A DNA stretch of 64,000 nucleotides from Lachnospiraceae bacterium. GTDB lineage: Bacteria > Bacillota > Clostridia > Lachnospirales > Lachnospiraceae. This document shows, in pieces, positions 44,513 to 52,713 of this stretch. The first letter of the stretch is position 1. Every line of letters starts with the position of its first letter. Made by a program: the position numbers and the translations under genes. The stretch covers positions 1-64,000 of the forward strand of contig JAGAQJ010000047.1 of assembly GCA_017622845.1 (NCBI GenBank). Direction: 5' to 3'. Under the pieces are notes generated by a model. The model was not told the origin of the DNA, made no database searches, and worked only from the letters and a program-made list of their open reading frames with translations.

Positions 44513-45822
44513 AACCTGCATGCGGCATCTCTGTTTCCATAAAAATACAAATGTGGAAATCCTGCATACAGCCTGTCATCTGCCACCACACAGGCATATT
44601 GCAAAGACCGGCTTAGCTTTTCTGCCATAAATCCGGCTCCGCAATCCGTACTATCCCAATAATGGAACTCATGTGCGACAAGCGTCTGCCCTTTTTGACA
44701 CAGCATATTGTCGGATAAAGCTTTAAGACTTACATAACCAAACCGCTGCAGCTTATCTGTCCGATAGCCGTCCGACTCCAAAAATCCTACCATATCGTAT
44801 ACGATGCCGTTTTTGTCCTCCAGACTTTTCTGAAGATATAAAAAACCTCCGCATTCGGCAATAGTCGGAATTTCCGACTTTAACAGCTCTAAAAGCTCCT
44901 GCCGAAAACCTTTATTTGCAGAAAGCTTGTCCGCATACAGCTCAGGATAACCGCCCGGAAGAATCAGTCCGTCAAGTCCGTCAGGCATATGTGTATCCCA
45001 AAGCGGAGAAAACGGCACAATCTCACAGCCAAGCTCTCTCAACAGCTCCAAATTATCCTCGTACCAGAAACAGAACGCCTCATCTCTTGCTATCCCTATC
45101 CTTACACGCCCACCATGAACAACCGGCTGAGGCATTACCATCTGAAATGCAGGTCTTTCTGCCTGTTCCGCAATCTTTACTATTTTATCCATGCACAGAT
45201 ATCTTGCTGCTGCGTCTGCCAGCAGTGCAAGCTTTTTTTGGATATCCTTGATTTCTTCTGCTGTCACAAGCCCCAAATGCCTGCTCTCAAGCTGTGCCTC
45301 CTTAATGTATGGAAATCGCCCAAAATATGCTGTCTGCATCTCCTCGCAAAGACGCTCTGCCTCAGGCACCATGCTCTCAGGAAGCCTGTTAAAAATAAAT
45401 CCTGCAATCCGGCTTGGATTCCGAAAGGTGAGGAAACCCTTCATCACAGCGCCGATAGATTGTCCCATTCCCTTGCAGTCGATAATCAATATGACAGGTG
45501 TAGCAGTCTGACAGGCTATCTCCCACGAGGAACCTGACGCACCTGCACCGTCGTAATATCCCATAACACCTTCTATAACCGAAATATTGCCCTTATTTTT
45601 ATATAAAATCGTATTCAGCGTATTACTGTCGCAAAAGCAACTGTCGAGATTTCTTGCTCTGGTACCGATTACCCTGCCATGAAACATCGGATCAATATAA
45701 TCTGGTCCGCATTTAAACGAGCTGACATCATACCCGTCATTGACAAGCTTCTGCAATACCGCACAGGTAATGGTTGTCTTGCCGCTTCCGCTTTGTGTCC
45801 CTGCCAGCATGATACGCCTCAT
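44449..45822 (-). CDS. cbiA: Cobyrinate a,c-diamide synthase
   Basis: CbiA amidates the a and c side chains of cobyrinate; 457 residues. It has the P-loop LAGTQSGSGKTTITCAVLQK, DYIDPMFHGRVIG and the amidotransferase Cys in IAECGGFLYLQKSLEDK. GLILPGGYPELYADKLSANK precedes it, and the His lies in VAHEFHYWDS. The start ATG overlaps the stop of the ATPase gene (ATGA). The last 20 residues, past VKCCDVYRKK, look like added sequence after a small duplication. Confidence 0.95.
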   Translation of the reverse strand: MRRIMLAGTQSGSGKTTITCAVLQKLVNDGYDVSSFKCGPDYIDPMFHGRVIGTRARNLDSCFCDSNTLNTILYKNKGNISVIEGVMGYYDGAGASGSSWEIACQTATPVILIIDCKGMGQSIGAVMKGFLTFRNPSRIAGFIFNRLPESMVPEAERLCEEMQTAYFGRFPYIKEAQLESRHLGLVTAEEIKDIQKKLALLADAAARYLCMDKIVKIAEQAERPAFQMVMPQPVVHGGRVRIGIARDEAFCFWYEDNLELLRELGCEIVPFSPLWDTHMPDGLDGLILPGGYPELYADKLSANKGFRQELLELLKSEIPTIAECGGFLYLQKSLEDKNGIVYDMVGFLESDGYRTDKLQRFGYVSLKALSDNMLCQKGQTLVAHEFHYWDSTDCGAGFMAEKLSRSLQYACVVADDRLYAGFPHLYFYGNRDAACRFVKCCDVYRKKGNSGAAERRE

Positions 45823-46898
45823 TTACAGCCCTCCTCATACAACATACGGTTTTTCTCATTCATTGTTCCAAACTCCGTCAGGCAGCAGATTACTTTTTCA
45901 CAGTTTTTCATCACTTTCCTTGCCCTGTCATAATGCTCCTCTGAAATTGGCTCAAAAGCCTTCTCTGTAATCACAATGGAAGCAAGCTTCTTTGCCACCT
46001 GATACTCCACATCATTTTCGTGAAGGACTCCTGCCGCAAAGGCAGTCCCTTCCCTGTGCAGCTTCCGGTATGTCGCAATACCGCTTCCGTTTCCGCCAAT
46101 CACAAAGACCTTCGGAGTTCCGGTTACAGGCTCAAGCTCCATAAAGCCCAGCTCCGCATTATAGCTTCCCTTTGTTATCCCATACAAGTCTCTGATGTAT
46201 TCAGAGGTAAAAATCTCCTGCGGCGGCCCGCATCTGTCGATTTTATTTTCTCTGATACACACCACTACATCTGAAAGCTTCTGAGCCAAATCCAGCTCAT
46301 GCAGTGACATTATCACAGTCATATTCTGCTCCCGAACCAGTTTCTTCAATATTTCCAGCAATTCCAGCTTATGCTTGATATCAAGAAACGAGGTCGGCTC
46401 GTCCAGTATCATAAGCTCCGGCTCCTGACAGACAGCCCTTGCAAGCATAATGCGCTGTCTCTGTCCGTCGCTCACATCAGAAAAACGACACATTGCAAGC
46501 TCTGCCGCCTGCACAAGTTTTAATGCCTCGTTTACCTTATGCCGGTCACTCTCTGAAAGCAGTCCGAGTTTTCCGGTATAAGGATACCGACCTGTGCTCA
46601 CGACATCAAAGCAGGTCATCAGCTCCGGTTCTATGCGCTGTGTCATCACCATCGCGACCTGCTTTGCAAGCTCTGAGCCGGACATATCCTTCATGGCTCT
46701 GCCGTCTATATACACAATACCACCGATAGGCATAAGCTGTCTCGTGAAATTTTTTAAAATCGTAGATTTTCCTGCTCCGTTTGGTCCTATCAAGGTCATA
46801 ATCTGCCCTTTTTTCAGGCAGAGATTGATATCCCCGATAAGCACCTTCCCACGATAACCGACAGAAAGCTTCTCTGTACGTATATAATCTTTATCCAA
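45819..46898 (-). CDS. BtuD/FecE-type ABC ATPase with C-terminal extension
   Basis: An ATPase for cobalamin, cobamide or siderophore import, 359 residues. Walker A (GPNGAGKSTILKNF), signature variant (DVSDGQRQRIMLARAV), Walker B (LMILDEPTSFLDIK) and switch His (IMSLHELDLAQ) lie in the first 255 residues. The C-terminal 100 residues (KVFVIGGNGSGIATYRKLHR onward) form an extra Rossmann-like domain seen in clostridial relatives within corrin loci; its role is unknown. It works with the permease and binding protein encoded just upstream. Confidence 0.9.
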   Translation of the reverse strand: MDKDYIRTEKLSVGYRGKVLIGDINLCLKKGQIMTLIGPNGAGKSTILKNFTRQLMPIGGIVYIDGRAMKDMSGSELAKQVAMVMTQRIEPELMTCFDVVSTGRYPYTGKLGLLSESDRHKVNEALKLVQAAELAMCRFSDVSDGQRQRIMLARAVCQEPELMILDEPTSFLDIKHKLELLEILKKLVREQNMTVIMSLHELDLAQKLSDVVVCIRENKIDRCGPPQEIFTSEYIRDLYGITKGSYNAELGFMELEPVTGTPKVFVIGGNGSGIATYRKLHREGTAFAAGVLHENDVEYQVAKKLASIVITEKAFEPISEEHYDRARKVMKNCEKVICCLTEFGTMNEKNRMLYEEGCK

Positions 46899-46928
46899 AA
46901 CCCTTCACTCCATTTCTGCTGCCCCTCG

Positions 46929-47951
46929 TCATGCTTTCCGCATCATCATATAAAGAACCACAGGTGCGCCAAACACTGCAGTCACGGAACTGATGCTAAG
47001 TTCCGTAGGTGCAAATAATGTGCGCGCCGTCAAGTCGCAAAAAAGGCAGAACACTGCTCCGCCCATAAAACATGCCGGTATCATAATAATCGGCTTTGCC
47101 GTTCCAAACAGCATTTTCATAAGCTGCGGCACTGCGATTCCCACAAAGGAGATAGGGCCTGCAAATGCCGTCACACAGGCAGAAAGCACGCTGGAAAGCA
47201 ATATTAAAAATACGCGGAATACTTTGACATTCACGCCCATATTCCGCGCATAATCCTCACCAAGCTGATACGCACCTATCGGCTTTGACAGCAAAAAAAC
47301 GCACACCAGCGTGACAAACACGACCACTGCCATAATGCGCACATGATACCAGCTCATGCCGGAAAAGCTTCCAAGTGACCAGTTGTGGAGATTTACAATA
47401 TTAGAATCCTCTGCAAAGGTAACCACAAAATCTGTGACTGCCGAACAGATATAGCCAATCATGACACCGCACACAACAAGCGTAGACATACTTGTTACAC
47501 GCCTTGCCGCCAAAAGCACCACTCCCATGGAAAGCATAGAACCTGCAAATGCCGCGAGCACCATGACAATAGAGCTTGCATGAATCCCTCTTTCAAGAAA
47601 CCAAATCATGCTCAGCGCCACAATCAGCTTTGCCCCTGAGGAAATTCCAAGAACAAAAGGTCCTGCAATCGGATTGTGAAAAAAGGTCTGCAGCAAAAAT
47701 CCCGAAACCGAAAGCGCTCCGCCAAGAATCGCCGCCGCAAGCACTCTGGGCATGCGGATATCAAGGATGATGCGGTATGCCATCTCCTCCTGAAAAATCT
47801 GTGAGAGGGAGTATGTGACACTTCCTGTATTTACGCCCAAAAACACAAACATTACCAGCAGAATACTTAATATGCCATAACCTGTCATGTACCGTAAAGC
47901 TCTGTTCTTCGGCATCATAGACATAAATTGCAAAGTCTTTCTCTGCAGCAT
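46929..47951 (-). CDS. BtuC/FecCD-type ABC permease
   Basis: A membrane permease of 340 residues with about ten helices, of the vitamin B12/iron-chelate type. Family segments include LDIRMPRVLAAAILGGALSV, FFHNPIAGPFVLGISSGAKL and FVGIAVPQLMKMLFGTAKPI. The start is ATG 47951 with GGGAGGTG upstream; a GTG one codon earlier is equally placed. Given the riboswitch and neighbours, a corrinoid or cobalt-chelate substrate is likely. Confidence 0.92.
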   Translation of the reverse strand: MLQRKTLQFMSMMPKNRALRYMTGYGILSILLVMFVFLGVNTGSVTYSLSQIFQEEMAYRIILDIRMPRVLAAAILGGALSVSGFLLQTFFHNPIAGPFVLGISSGAKLIVALSMIWFLERGIHASSIVMVLAAFAGSMLSMGVVLLAARRVTSMSTLVVCGVMIGYICSAVTDFVVTFAEDSNIVNLHNWSLGSFSGMSWYHVRIMAVVVFVTLVCVFLLSKPIGAYQLGEDYARNMGVNVKVFRVFLILLSSVLSACVTAFAGPISFVGIAVPQLMKMLFGTAKPIIMIPACFMGGAVFCLFCDLTARTLFAPTELSISSVTAVFGAPVVLYMMMRKA

Positions 47952-48085
47952 CACATATCACCTCCCAACATATTAAATCTGATGACGTTTAAACATTTAT
48001 TCTTCTGCCAAATCTATAACAGATGCTTCTTTGTCCAAGCTTAACACTCCTGCCAAATCCATAGCAGCAGCAGCATTTCAGACAG

Positions 48086-49348
48086 TCATTCGTGCTCCTG
48101 CCTCAGCCGATGCAAATAGGTCAGTTCTTCATCGCGAACTGTATTGTCAGTCAAAATCTTATTGAAATCCAGTATCATATCCGCAAGTCCTGTGCTTTCC
48201 TGAAACATATTCTTACCGGTACACCATACATTTCCTGATTTCACAGCCTTAAAATCCGCAAAAAGCGGACTTTTTTCCAATAGCTGCTCTATATTTTCAA
48301 GCTCTGCATCAATTGCACTGTTATAAATGAGATAATCTGCCTCTTTTGCCCGGTCATAAAACGTCTCCATCTGAATTGTCATGGTGGAAAGAGCATTGTC
48401 CTCCTCCTCACCAAGCTCGTCAAACACATACTTTCCGCCTGCAAGTGATATCATCTGCGCAACATAGTCCTTGGATTTCCGCACATTGACAGCCCCGTTT
48501 GAAGTTACGTAGAAAAATGCCACGCTTTTCGGTTCTCCTTCATTCAGCACTATATTTTGCAGTACGCCTTCCTGACTTTCAAAATAGCTGCATGCCGTAT
48601 CAAGCTGATTCATCAGCACGCCATACAGCTTAATCCACTCCATTCGCCCAAGCGGATTTGTCTCATAGCTTGAGTATTCTACCAATACAGGAATACCAGC
48701 GTTTTCAAGCTGTTCCTTAACCTCAGGGGTATGATAAATCATCGTAGATTCTATCGCCAAGTCACATTGCTCTGATAGAATCAACTCATAATCCGGCGCA
48801 CTGTACTTTCCTGCAAACAGCATCTCTCCATTCTCCATGGCGGCTTTTGCCTCCGGAATGTACCAGCCGTCCACATCAGTTCCCGAAAGCCGGATATTTC
48901 CGATACAGTTGATTGCGCGGAACAAATCCATGGCAGACGTCGCCGTCAGGTAAACATGGTCAAACGGCTGCTGTAAAATCACAATCTCCTCATCTGCCCC
49001 CTCAGGAACAGCCTTTCCCTCAGGAACCAGCAAATATCTGTCGCTGTCTTTCAGGGTAATCAGTGCATAAACATCATCATAGTAATCCACAGTAAAGCAT
49101 TGTGCATAGTTTAACTCCATGCTTCTTGTCATGCTCATCTGCTGCCAGACAGGAGCCGCAGCTTCCTCCGTGTGTGCAGCATTTTCACCGGATAGCCCGG
49201 ACACGGTACCCGTTTCAGCTTCTAACGCGTCTACTATGATAGCATCTGCAGAAGTCGTAGATTGCTCACTTGCAGCACCGCAGGCAGTCAAAAACAAAGC
49301 AGTCATCACCACAGCAAAGATGACACTTATATTTTTTGTCTTTTTCAT
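48086..49348 (-). CDS. BtuF/FecB-type substrate-binding lipoprotein
   Basis: An extracytoplasmic binding protein of 420 residues. A signal peptide ends in a lipobox (FLTACGAAS), followed by a linker and a periplasmic-binding fold of class III: ALITLKDSDRYLLVPEG, ATSAMDLFRAINCIGNI, CDLAIESTMIYHTPEVKEQL and the C-terminal half to the stop. The start is ATG 49348 with GGAGGAG five bases before; an ATG at 49366 overlaps the stop of the upstream gene. It should feed corrinoids or a related chelate to the BtuCD-like complex. Confidence 0.9.
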   Translation of the reverse strand: MKKTKNISVIFAVVMTALFLTACGAASEQSTTSADAIIVDALEAETGTVSGLSGENAAHTEEAAAPVWQQMSMTRSMELNYAQCFTVDYYDDVYALITLKDSDRYLLVPEGKAVPEGADEEIVILQQPFDHVYLTATSAMDLFRAINCIGNIRLSGTDVDGWYIPEAKAAMENGEMLFAGKYSAPDYELILSEQCDLAIESTMIYHTPEVKEQLENAGIPVLVEYSSYETNPLGRMEWIKLYGVLMNQLDTACSYFESQEGVLQNIVLNEGEPKSVAFFYVTSNGAVNVRKSKDYVAQMISLAGGKYVFDELGEEEDNALSTMTIQMETFYDRAKEADYLIYNSAIDAELENIEQLLEKSPLFADFKAVKSGNVWCTGKNMFQESTGLADMILDFNKILTDNTVRDEELTYLHRLRQEHE

Positions 49349-49365
49349 GCGCTCCTCCAAATCCA

Positions 49366-50394
49366 TTAAGATTCACTCACCTTCTGCAGCGTTGCAGAAT
49401 TAAAATAAAGTGTGTAGTCAATCTCATGCGGCGTGCTCATTGCTACTGTATCAGCTACCACTGCAAGCTTCCAGTCAAAGCCTGCAACCGGAATCTCAAA
49501 GGTTGAATTTCCCTCTGTAGGAAGCATCTCATATTTCTCACCATCTACCAGCATGTAGTCGTAATTCGAGCTGCCCCATATAATGGTCGCCGTAACCTTC
49601 TGATTTTTAACGGTAATCGTACATGGAGACTCTACTGATGCTTTGCCGGAACCGCCCTCTAGCGCCACTTCTACCGTATATGTACCGTCCTCAAGTCCAA
49701 GGGACTCTGCCGTGACGAGCGTGCCTTCGCCAAGCGCCTTCTGCGGGAGAGAATCGCTTCGAAAAACAAGCTGCCTGTCATACCATTTTTCCTTCTTTTT
49801 GCTGTAAGCAGCACAATTTATCGGCTGGTCAAGCGCATCTACAGGTACGGTGAAGGTGTGCACACCATTGTCCTCTGCAAAAGAAATATAGTCCTCCTCT
49901 GCAGCCTCCACTGCTTCTGCGCCTGTTCCCATATAAACATAGAGATAACCTGTTCCGCTCATCGTCATGACTGCTGTCATCTCACCATTTTCTACAGTCA
50001 GCTCACATGCCGGAATTTTGAACATTGATGAGGAGGAATCCACGACTACAGAATATGTTCCCTCCTTTAAGGAATCCACGTAAACAGGCGTAAGCGTCTC
50101 CCAATCATTTTCCTGTGCTGATGCCATCTCATCTGCTGTCGCTACTTTATCGGAGGCCGTCTGTTCTGTCTGAGACTGCATATCCTGTGTTTCTGCTGTC
50201 TGTCCGGATTCTGCCTGCTCCTCTTGTGTCTCTGCAATCTGTCCGGATTCTGTCCGCTCCTCACGTGTCTGAGCATTCTCCATGGTATTTTGTTGTATTG
50301 TCTGCTGTGTATTGCCTGCCCCACAGCCTGTCATAAGCTGTGCACAAATCATTATAGAAACGATTGCCTTAATCTTTGAATTTTTCACATTCAC
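49366..50394 (-). CDS. Lipoprotein with two NEAT-like beta domains
   Basis: A surface lipoprotein of about 342 residues. The signal ends at LMTGCGAGN, then a Thr/Gln/Glu-rich linker with repeated ESGQ(I/T)AET units (about 25-95). Two similar beta-rich domains follow: the first around EGTYSVVVDSSSSMFKIPAC, the second around DGTYTVEVALEGGSGKASVE. Both resemble the iron-transport-associated/NEAT-like domains found beside cobalamin and haem importers in clostridia. It may capture or pass on a tetrapyrrole. The start is probably GTG 50394 with AGAAGG upstream; the frame opens at 50457 inside the chelatase gene. Confidence 0.7.
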   Translation of the reverse strand: MNVKNSKIKAIVSIMICAQLMTGCGAGNTQQTIQQNTMENAQTREERTESGQIAETQEEQAESGQTAETQDMQSQTEQTASDKVATADEMASAQENDWETLTPVYVDSLKEGTYSVVVDSSSSMFKIPACELTVENGEMTAVMTMSGTGYLYVYMGTGAEAVEAAEEDYISFAEDNGVHTFTVPVDALDQPINCAAYSKKKEKWYDRQLVFRSDSLPQKALGEGTLVTAESLGLEDGTYTVEVALEGGSGKASVESPCTITVKNQKVTATIIWGSSNYDYMLVDGEKYEMLPTEGNSTFEIPVAGFDWKLAVVADTVAMSTPHEIDYTLYFNSATLQKVSES

Positions 50395-50425
50395 ACCAAG
50401 CCTTCTGCTTTTTCCTTCTCTATTC

Positions 50426-51499
50426 TTAATTAAGTTGATCAACAGCCGCCTGCGCATGCTCTACAAAAATATTCTGTATTGCCTCAAGCTCGCCAAGTCC
50501 GCGTAAAACACACTCTACTTCATAACCTGCATTTTCAAATACTGACTTCCACGAATCCTCCTCATCTCCTGCCATATCATTGTTTGCATGGTCTCCTGCT
50601 ACAATCATAAGCGGCTCCAGCACTACCTTCTTGTATTCTCCTGCCTGCACCTGCGCTAAAACATCATCAACTGTAGGCTCTGCCTCTACAGTACCGATAT
50701 AATAATTATCATAGCCTGCATCTTTCAGCATCTCCTGCATCTTTGCATAGACACCATTGGAATCCGCTTCTGTTCCGTGTCCCATAAAGCAAATTGCGGT
50801 TGTTCCGTCATCGTACTCTGCCGTAGCCTCCGTGATTGCAGCGATAACCTTCTCAAAATCCTCATCGCTTGTAAGAAGCGGTTCCCCTACTACAACCTGC
50901 TCAAAAGCATCTGCATAGCCTGCCACCTCGTCAATTACATCATTATATTCAAGACCATTCATAAGATGTGTCGGCTGAATCACAAGCTTCTTCACGCCAT
51001 TATCCACTGCTCTGTCCAGCGCTTCCGTTACATTATCAATCGCAACATTGTCACGGCTCTTTACATGGTCAATGATAATCTGGCTTGTGAATCCTCTGCG
51101 CACATCAAAGTCCTCAAAGTTTTCCTCAAGTGCCGCCTCAATAGCGCCTACTGTAAGTCTTCTGCTGTCATTGAAGCTGGTGCCAAAGCTTACTACCAGA
51201 AGCTCATTCTCTCCGATACCGTCTTCGTTTCTCGGATTGTCAAGCGATGCATCTCCTGTATTGTAATTTTCTTCATCATCTGCTTCTGTTGTAGTTTCTT
51301 CAGATACTTCTGTGGAAGCTTCCTGTGTCGTCTCGACCATTATCGTTTCCTCCTCTGCTTCTGTTACAGTCCCGGCTGCTGCTGTCGTCTCTGCAACTGC
51401 TGGTACGCTTTCATCTGATTCAGACTTGTCTCCACAGCCTGTCATAAATGCTCCTGCCATACATGTGCAAAGTAAAACCGATAACAATTTCTTTTTCAT
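50426..51499 (-). CDS. cbiK: Lipoprotein sirohydrochlorin cobaltochelatase
   Basis: CbiK inserts Co2+ into sirohydrochlorin, the first committed step of the anaerobic cobalamin route; 357 residues. The chelatase part (about 95-357) has LLVVSFGTSFNDSRRLTVGA, the likely metal-binding His in VIQPTHLMNGLEYND and in CFMGHGTEADSNG, and LEPLMIVAGDHANNDM. Before it stands a lipoprotein signal (LLCTCMAGAFMTGCGDKSES) and a Glu/Thr-rich linker of about 65 residues, so the enzyme should be anchored outside the membrane, as in the periplasmic CbiK of Desulfovibrio. ATG 51499 has AGGAGGAC upstream. It heads the operon behind the riboswitch. Confidence 0.92.
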   Translation of the reverse strand: MKKKLLSVLLCTCMAGAFMTGCGDKSESDESVPAVAETTAAAGTVTEAEEETIMVETTQEASTEVSEETTTEADDEENYNTGDASLDNPRNEDGIGENELLVVSFGTSFNDSRRLTVGAIEAALEENFEDFDVRRGFTSQIIIDHVKSRDNVAIDNVTEALDRAVDNGVKKLVIQPTHLMNGLEYNDVIDEVAGYADAFEQVVVGEPLLTSDEDFEKVIAAITEATAEYDDGTTAICFMGHGTEADSNGVYAKMQEMLKDAGYDNYYIGTVEAEPTVDDVLAQVQAGEYKKVVLEPLMIVAGDHANNDMAGDEEDSWKSVFENAGYEVECVLRGLGELEAIQNIFVEHAQAAVDQLN

Positions 51500-51699
51500 A
51501 ATCTTGTCCTCCTGATTGATAAATGATTTGTATACTCCGAATCACGATAAATCGAAAAGGACACAAGAAAAAAATCTGCCAGCAAAATCACTGACAGAGT
51601 AAATGATCCACAGCCTTTTATAGCAAAACAAGGCAAAGAAAAATAAAGTCTTTGCGACTGTGATACGGTACGACCAATTACTCGTGATCCGGAATCTCT

Positions 51700-51935
51700 T
51701 CCTGTACCAATAACCGGCAGGTTTCCTGGCTTACCAATCAACGCACAAAACCGCCTTCCCGATATGATCAGTGACTATGCCTGACAATTTCCTGTCAGAC
51801 ATGATGGTTTTGCACTCCCGGCTTACAGTGACGAGATCGTACAGGATTTGCACCTGTTTCCCTTTTAACCATTATCCTGATTCTTCTTCTCAATCAATAT
51901 CTGCTTCATCAGGTAATGGCACCGACTATTCTTAT
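51700..51935 (-). promoter_or_regulatory. Cobalamin riboswitch
   Basis: The leader of the cobalamin operon shows the conserved parts of the B12 aptamer in order on the minus strand: GGTGCCATTACC, GGTTAAAAGGGAA, ACAGGTGCAAATCCTGTACG, GTCACTGTAAGCCGGGAG, AGTCACTGATC with GGGAAGG, then the box AGCCAGGAAACCTGCC (51730-51715). Downstream pairs GGTAC/GTACC and GCAAAG/CTTTGC (to about 51610) may form the expression platform. It should repress the whole operon when adenosylcobalamin is abundant. Confidence 0.93.
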
Positions 51936-51947
51936 TCGATTGAAAGC

Positions 51948-51976
51948 ATCATAGCACAATGCACGAAAAAATACAA
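51948..51976 (-). promoter_or_regulatory. Promoter of the cobalamin operon
   Basis: On the minus strand TTGTAT (51976-51971), 17 bases and TATGAT (51953-51948) lie just upstream of the riboswitch aptamer. The transcript would start near 51940. Confidence 0.7.
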
Positions 51977-52011
51977 CCTTTAATTGTTAAAAATTGTTAA
52001 GTCGTAATCCA

Positions 52012-52713
52012 TTACTCCACCTTCATCATTCGATACCCGACCCCGATATGCGTCTGGATATACTGTGGGGAGTTTGGGTCAGGTTCCAGCTTTTTGCGAA
52101 GCGTGGCCATAAACACACGCAGAGAAGCAACATCATTATCCCAGCTTCGCCCCCAAATATGCTGCGTAATAAAAGTATGCGTCAGTACCTTGCCTGCATT
52201 TTTGGACAACAGACACAGAAGCTTATATTCTATTGGCGTCAAATGCAGCTCCTGTCCGTTCAGATAAGCGCATCCGCCGGCATAATCCACACGCAGCCCT
52301 CCATTAATAAATACAGAGCTTGCCGTCAGCATTTCAGCCGTCATGAAGGAAAGCCTGCGCTGAGTAACCCGGAGTCTCGCCAACAGTTCCTCAACAGAAA
52401 AAGGCTTTGTCAGATAATCATCTGCACCTGCATCCAATGCTTCAATCTTATCGTTATCCTCGCTTCTGGCGCTAATGACAATAATGGGAAGATTTGACCA
52501 TGAACGGATATTTTTGATGACTTCCACTCCGTCCATGTCCGGCAGCCCCAAATCCAAAAGAATAATATCCGGATTATGGGAGGCGGCCTCTAAAATCGCT
52601 GTCTTTCCATTCGGTGCTGACAAGTAACGGTATTCATTTGTTTTTAATGTTGTTGCAATCAGATTGCGTATCGGAGGATCATCCTCCACAACCAATATCA
52701 AAGGTTTATTCAT
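52012..52713 (-). CDS. kdpE: Potassium-responsive response regulator KdpE
   Basis: An OmpR-family response regulator of 233 residues. The receiver has VVEDDPPIRNLI, phospho-Asp in IILLDLGLPDMDGVEVIKN, IVISARSEDNDKIEALDAGA and YLTKPF; a winged helix follows (to IQTHIGVGYRMMKVE). It overlaps the end of kdpD by 8 bp. KdpE activates kdp genes when potassium is scarce or turgor falls. Confidence 0.93.
   Translation of the reverse strand: MNKPLILVVEDDPPIRNLIATTLKTNEYRYLSAPNGKTAILEAASHNPDIILLDLGLPDMDGVEVIKNIRSWSNLPIIVISARSEDNDKIEALDAGADDYLTKPFSVEELLARLRVTQRRLSFMTAEMLTASSVFINGGLRVDYAGGCAYLNGQELHLTPIEYKLLCLLSKNAGKVLTHTFITQHIWGRSWDNDVASLRVFMATLRKKLEPDPNSPQYIQTHIGVGYRMMKVE

Noticed and set aside
51610-51700. 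A second cobalamin riboswitch
   Set aside because: All conserved aptamer boxes fall in one copy (51700-51935); the remainder looks like its expression platform.
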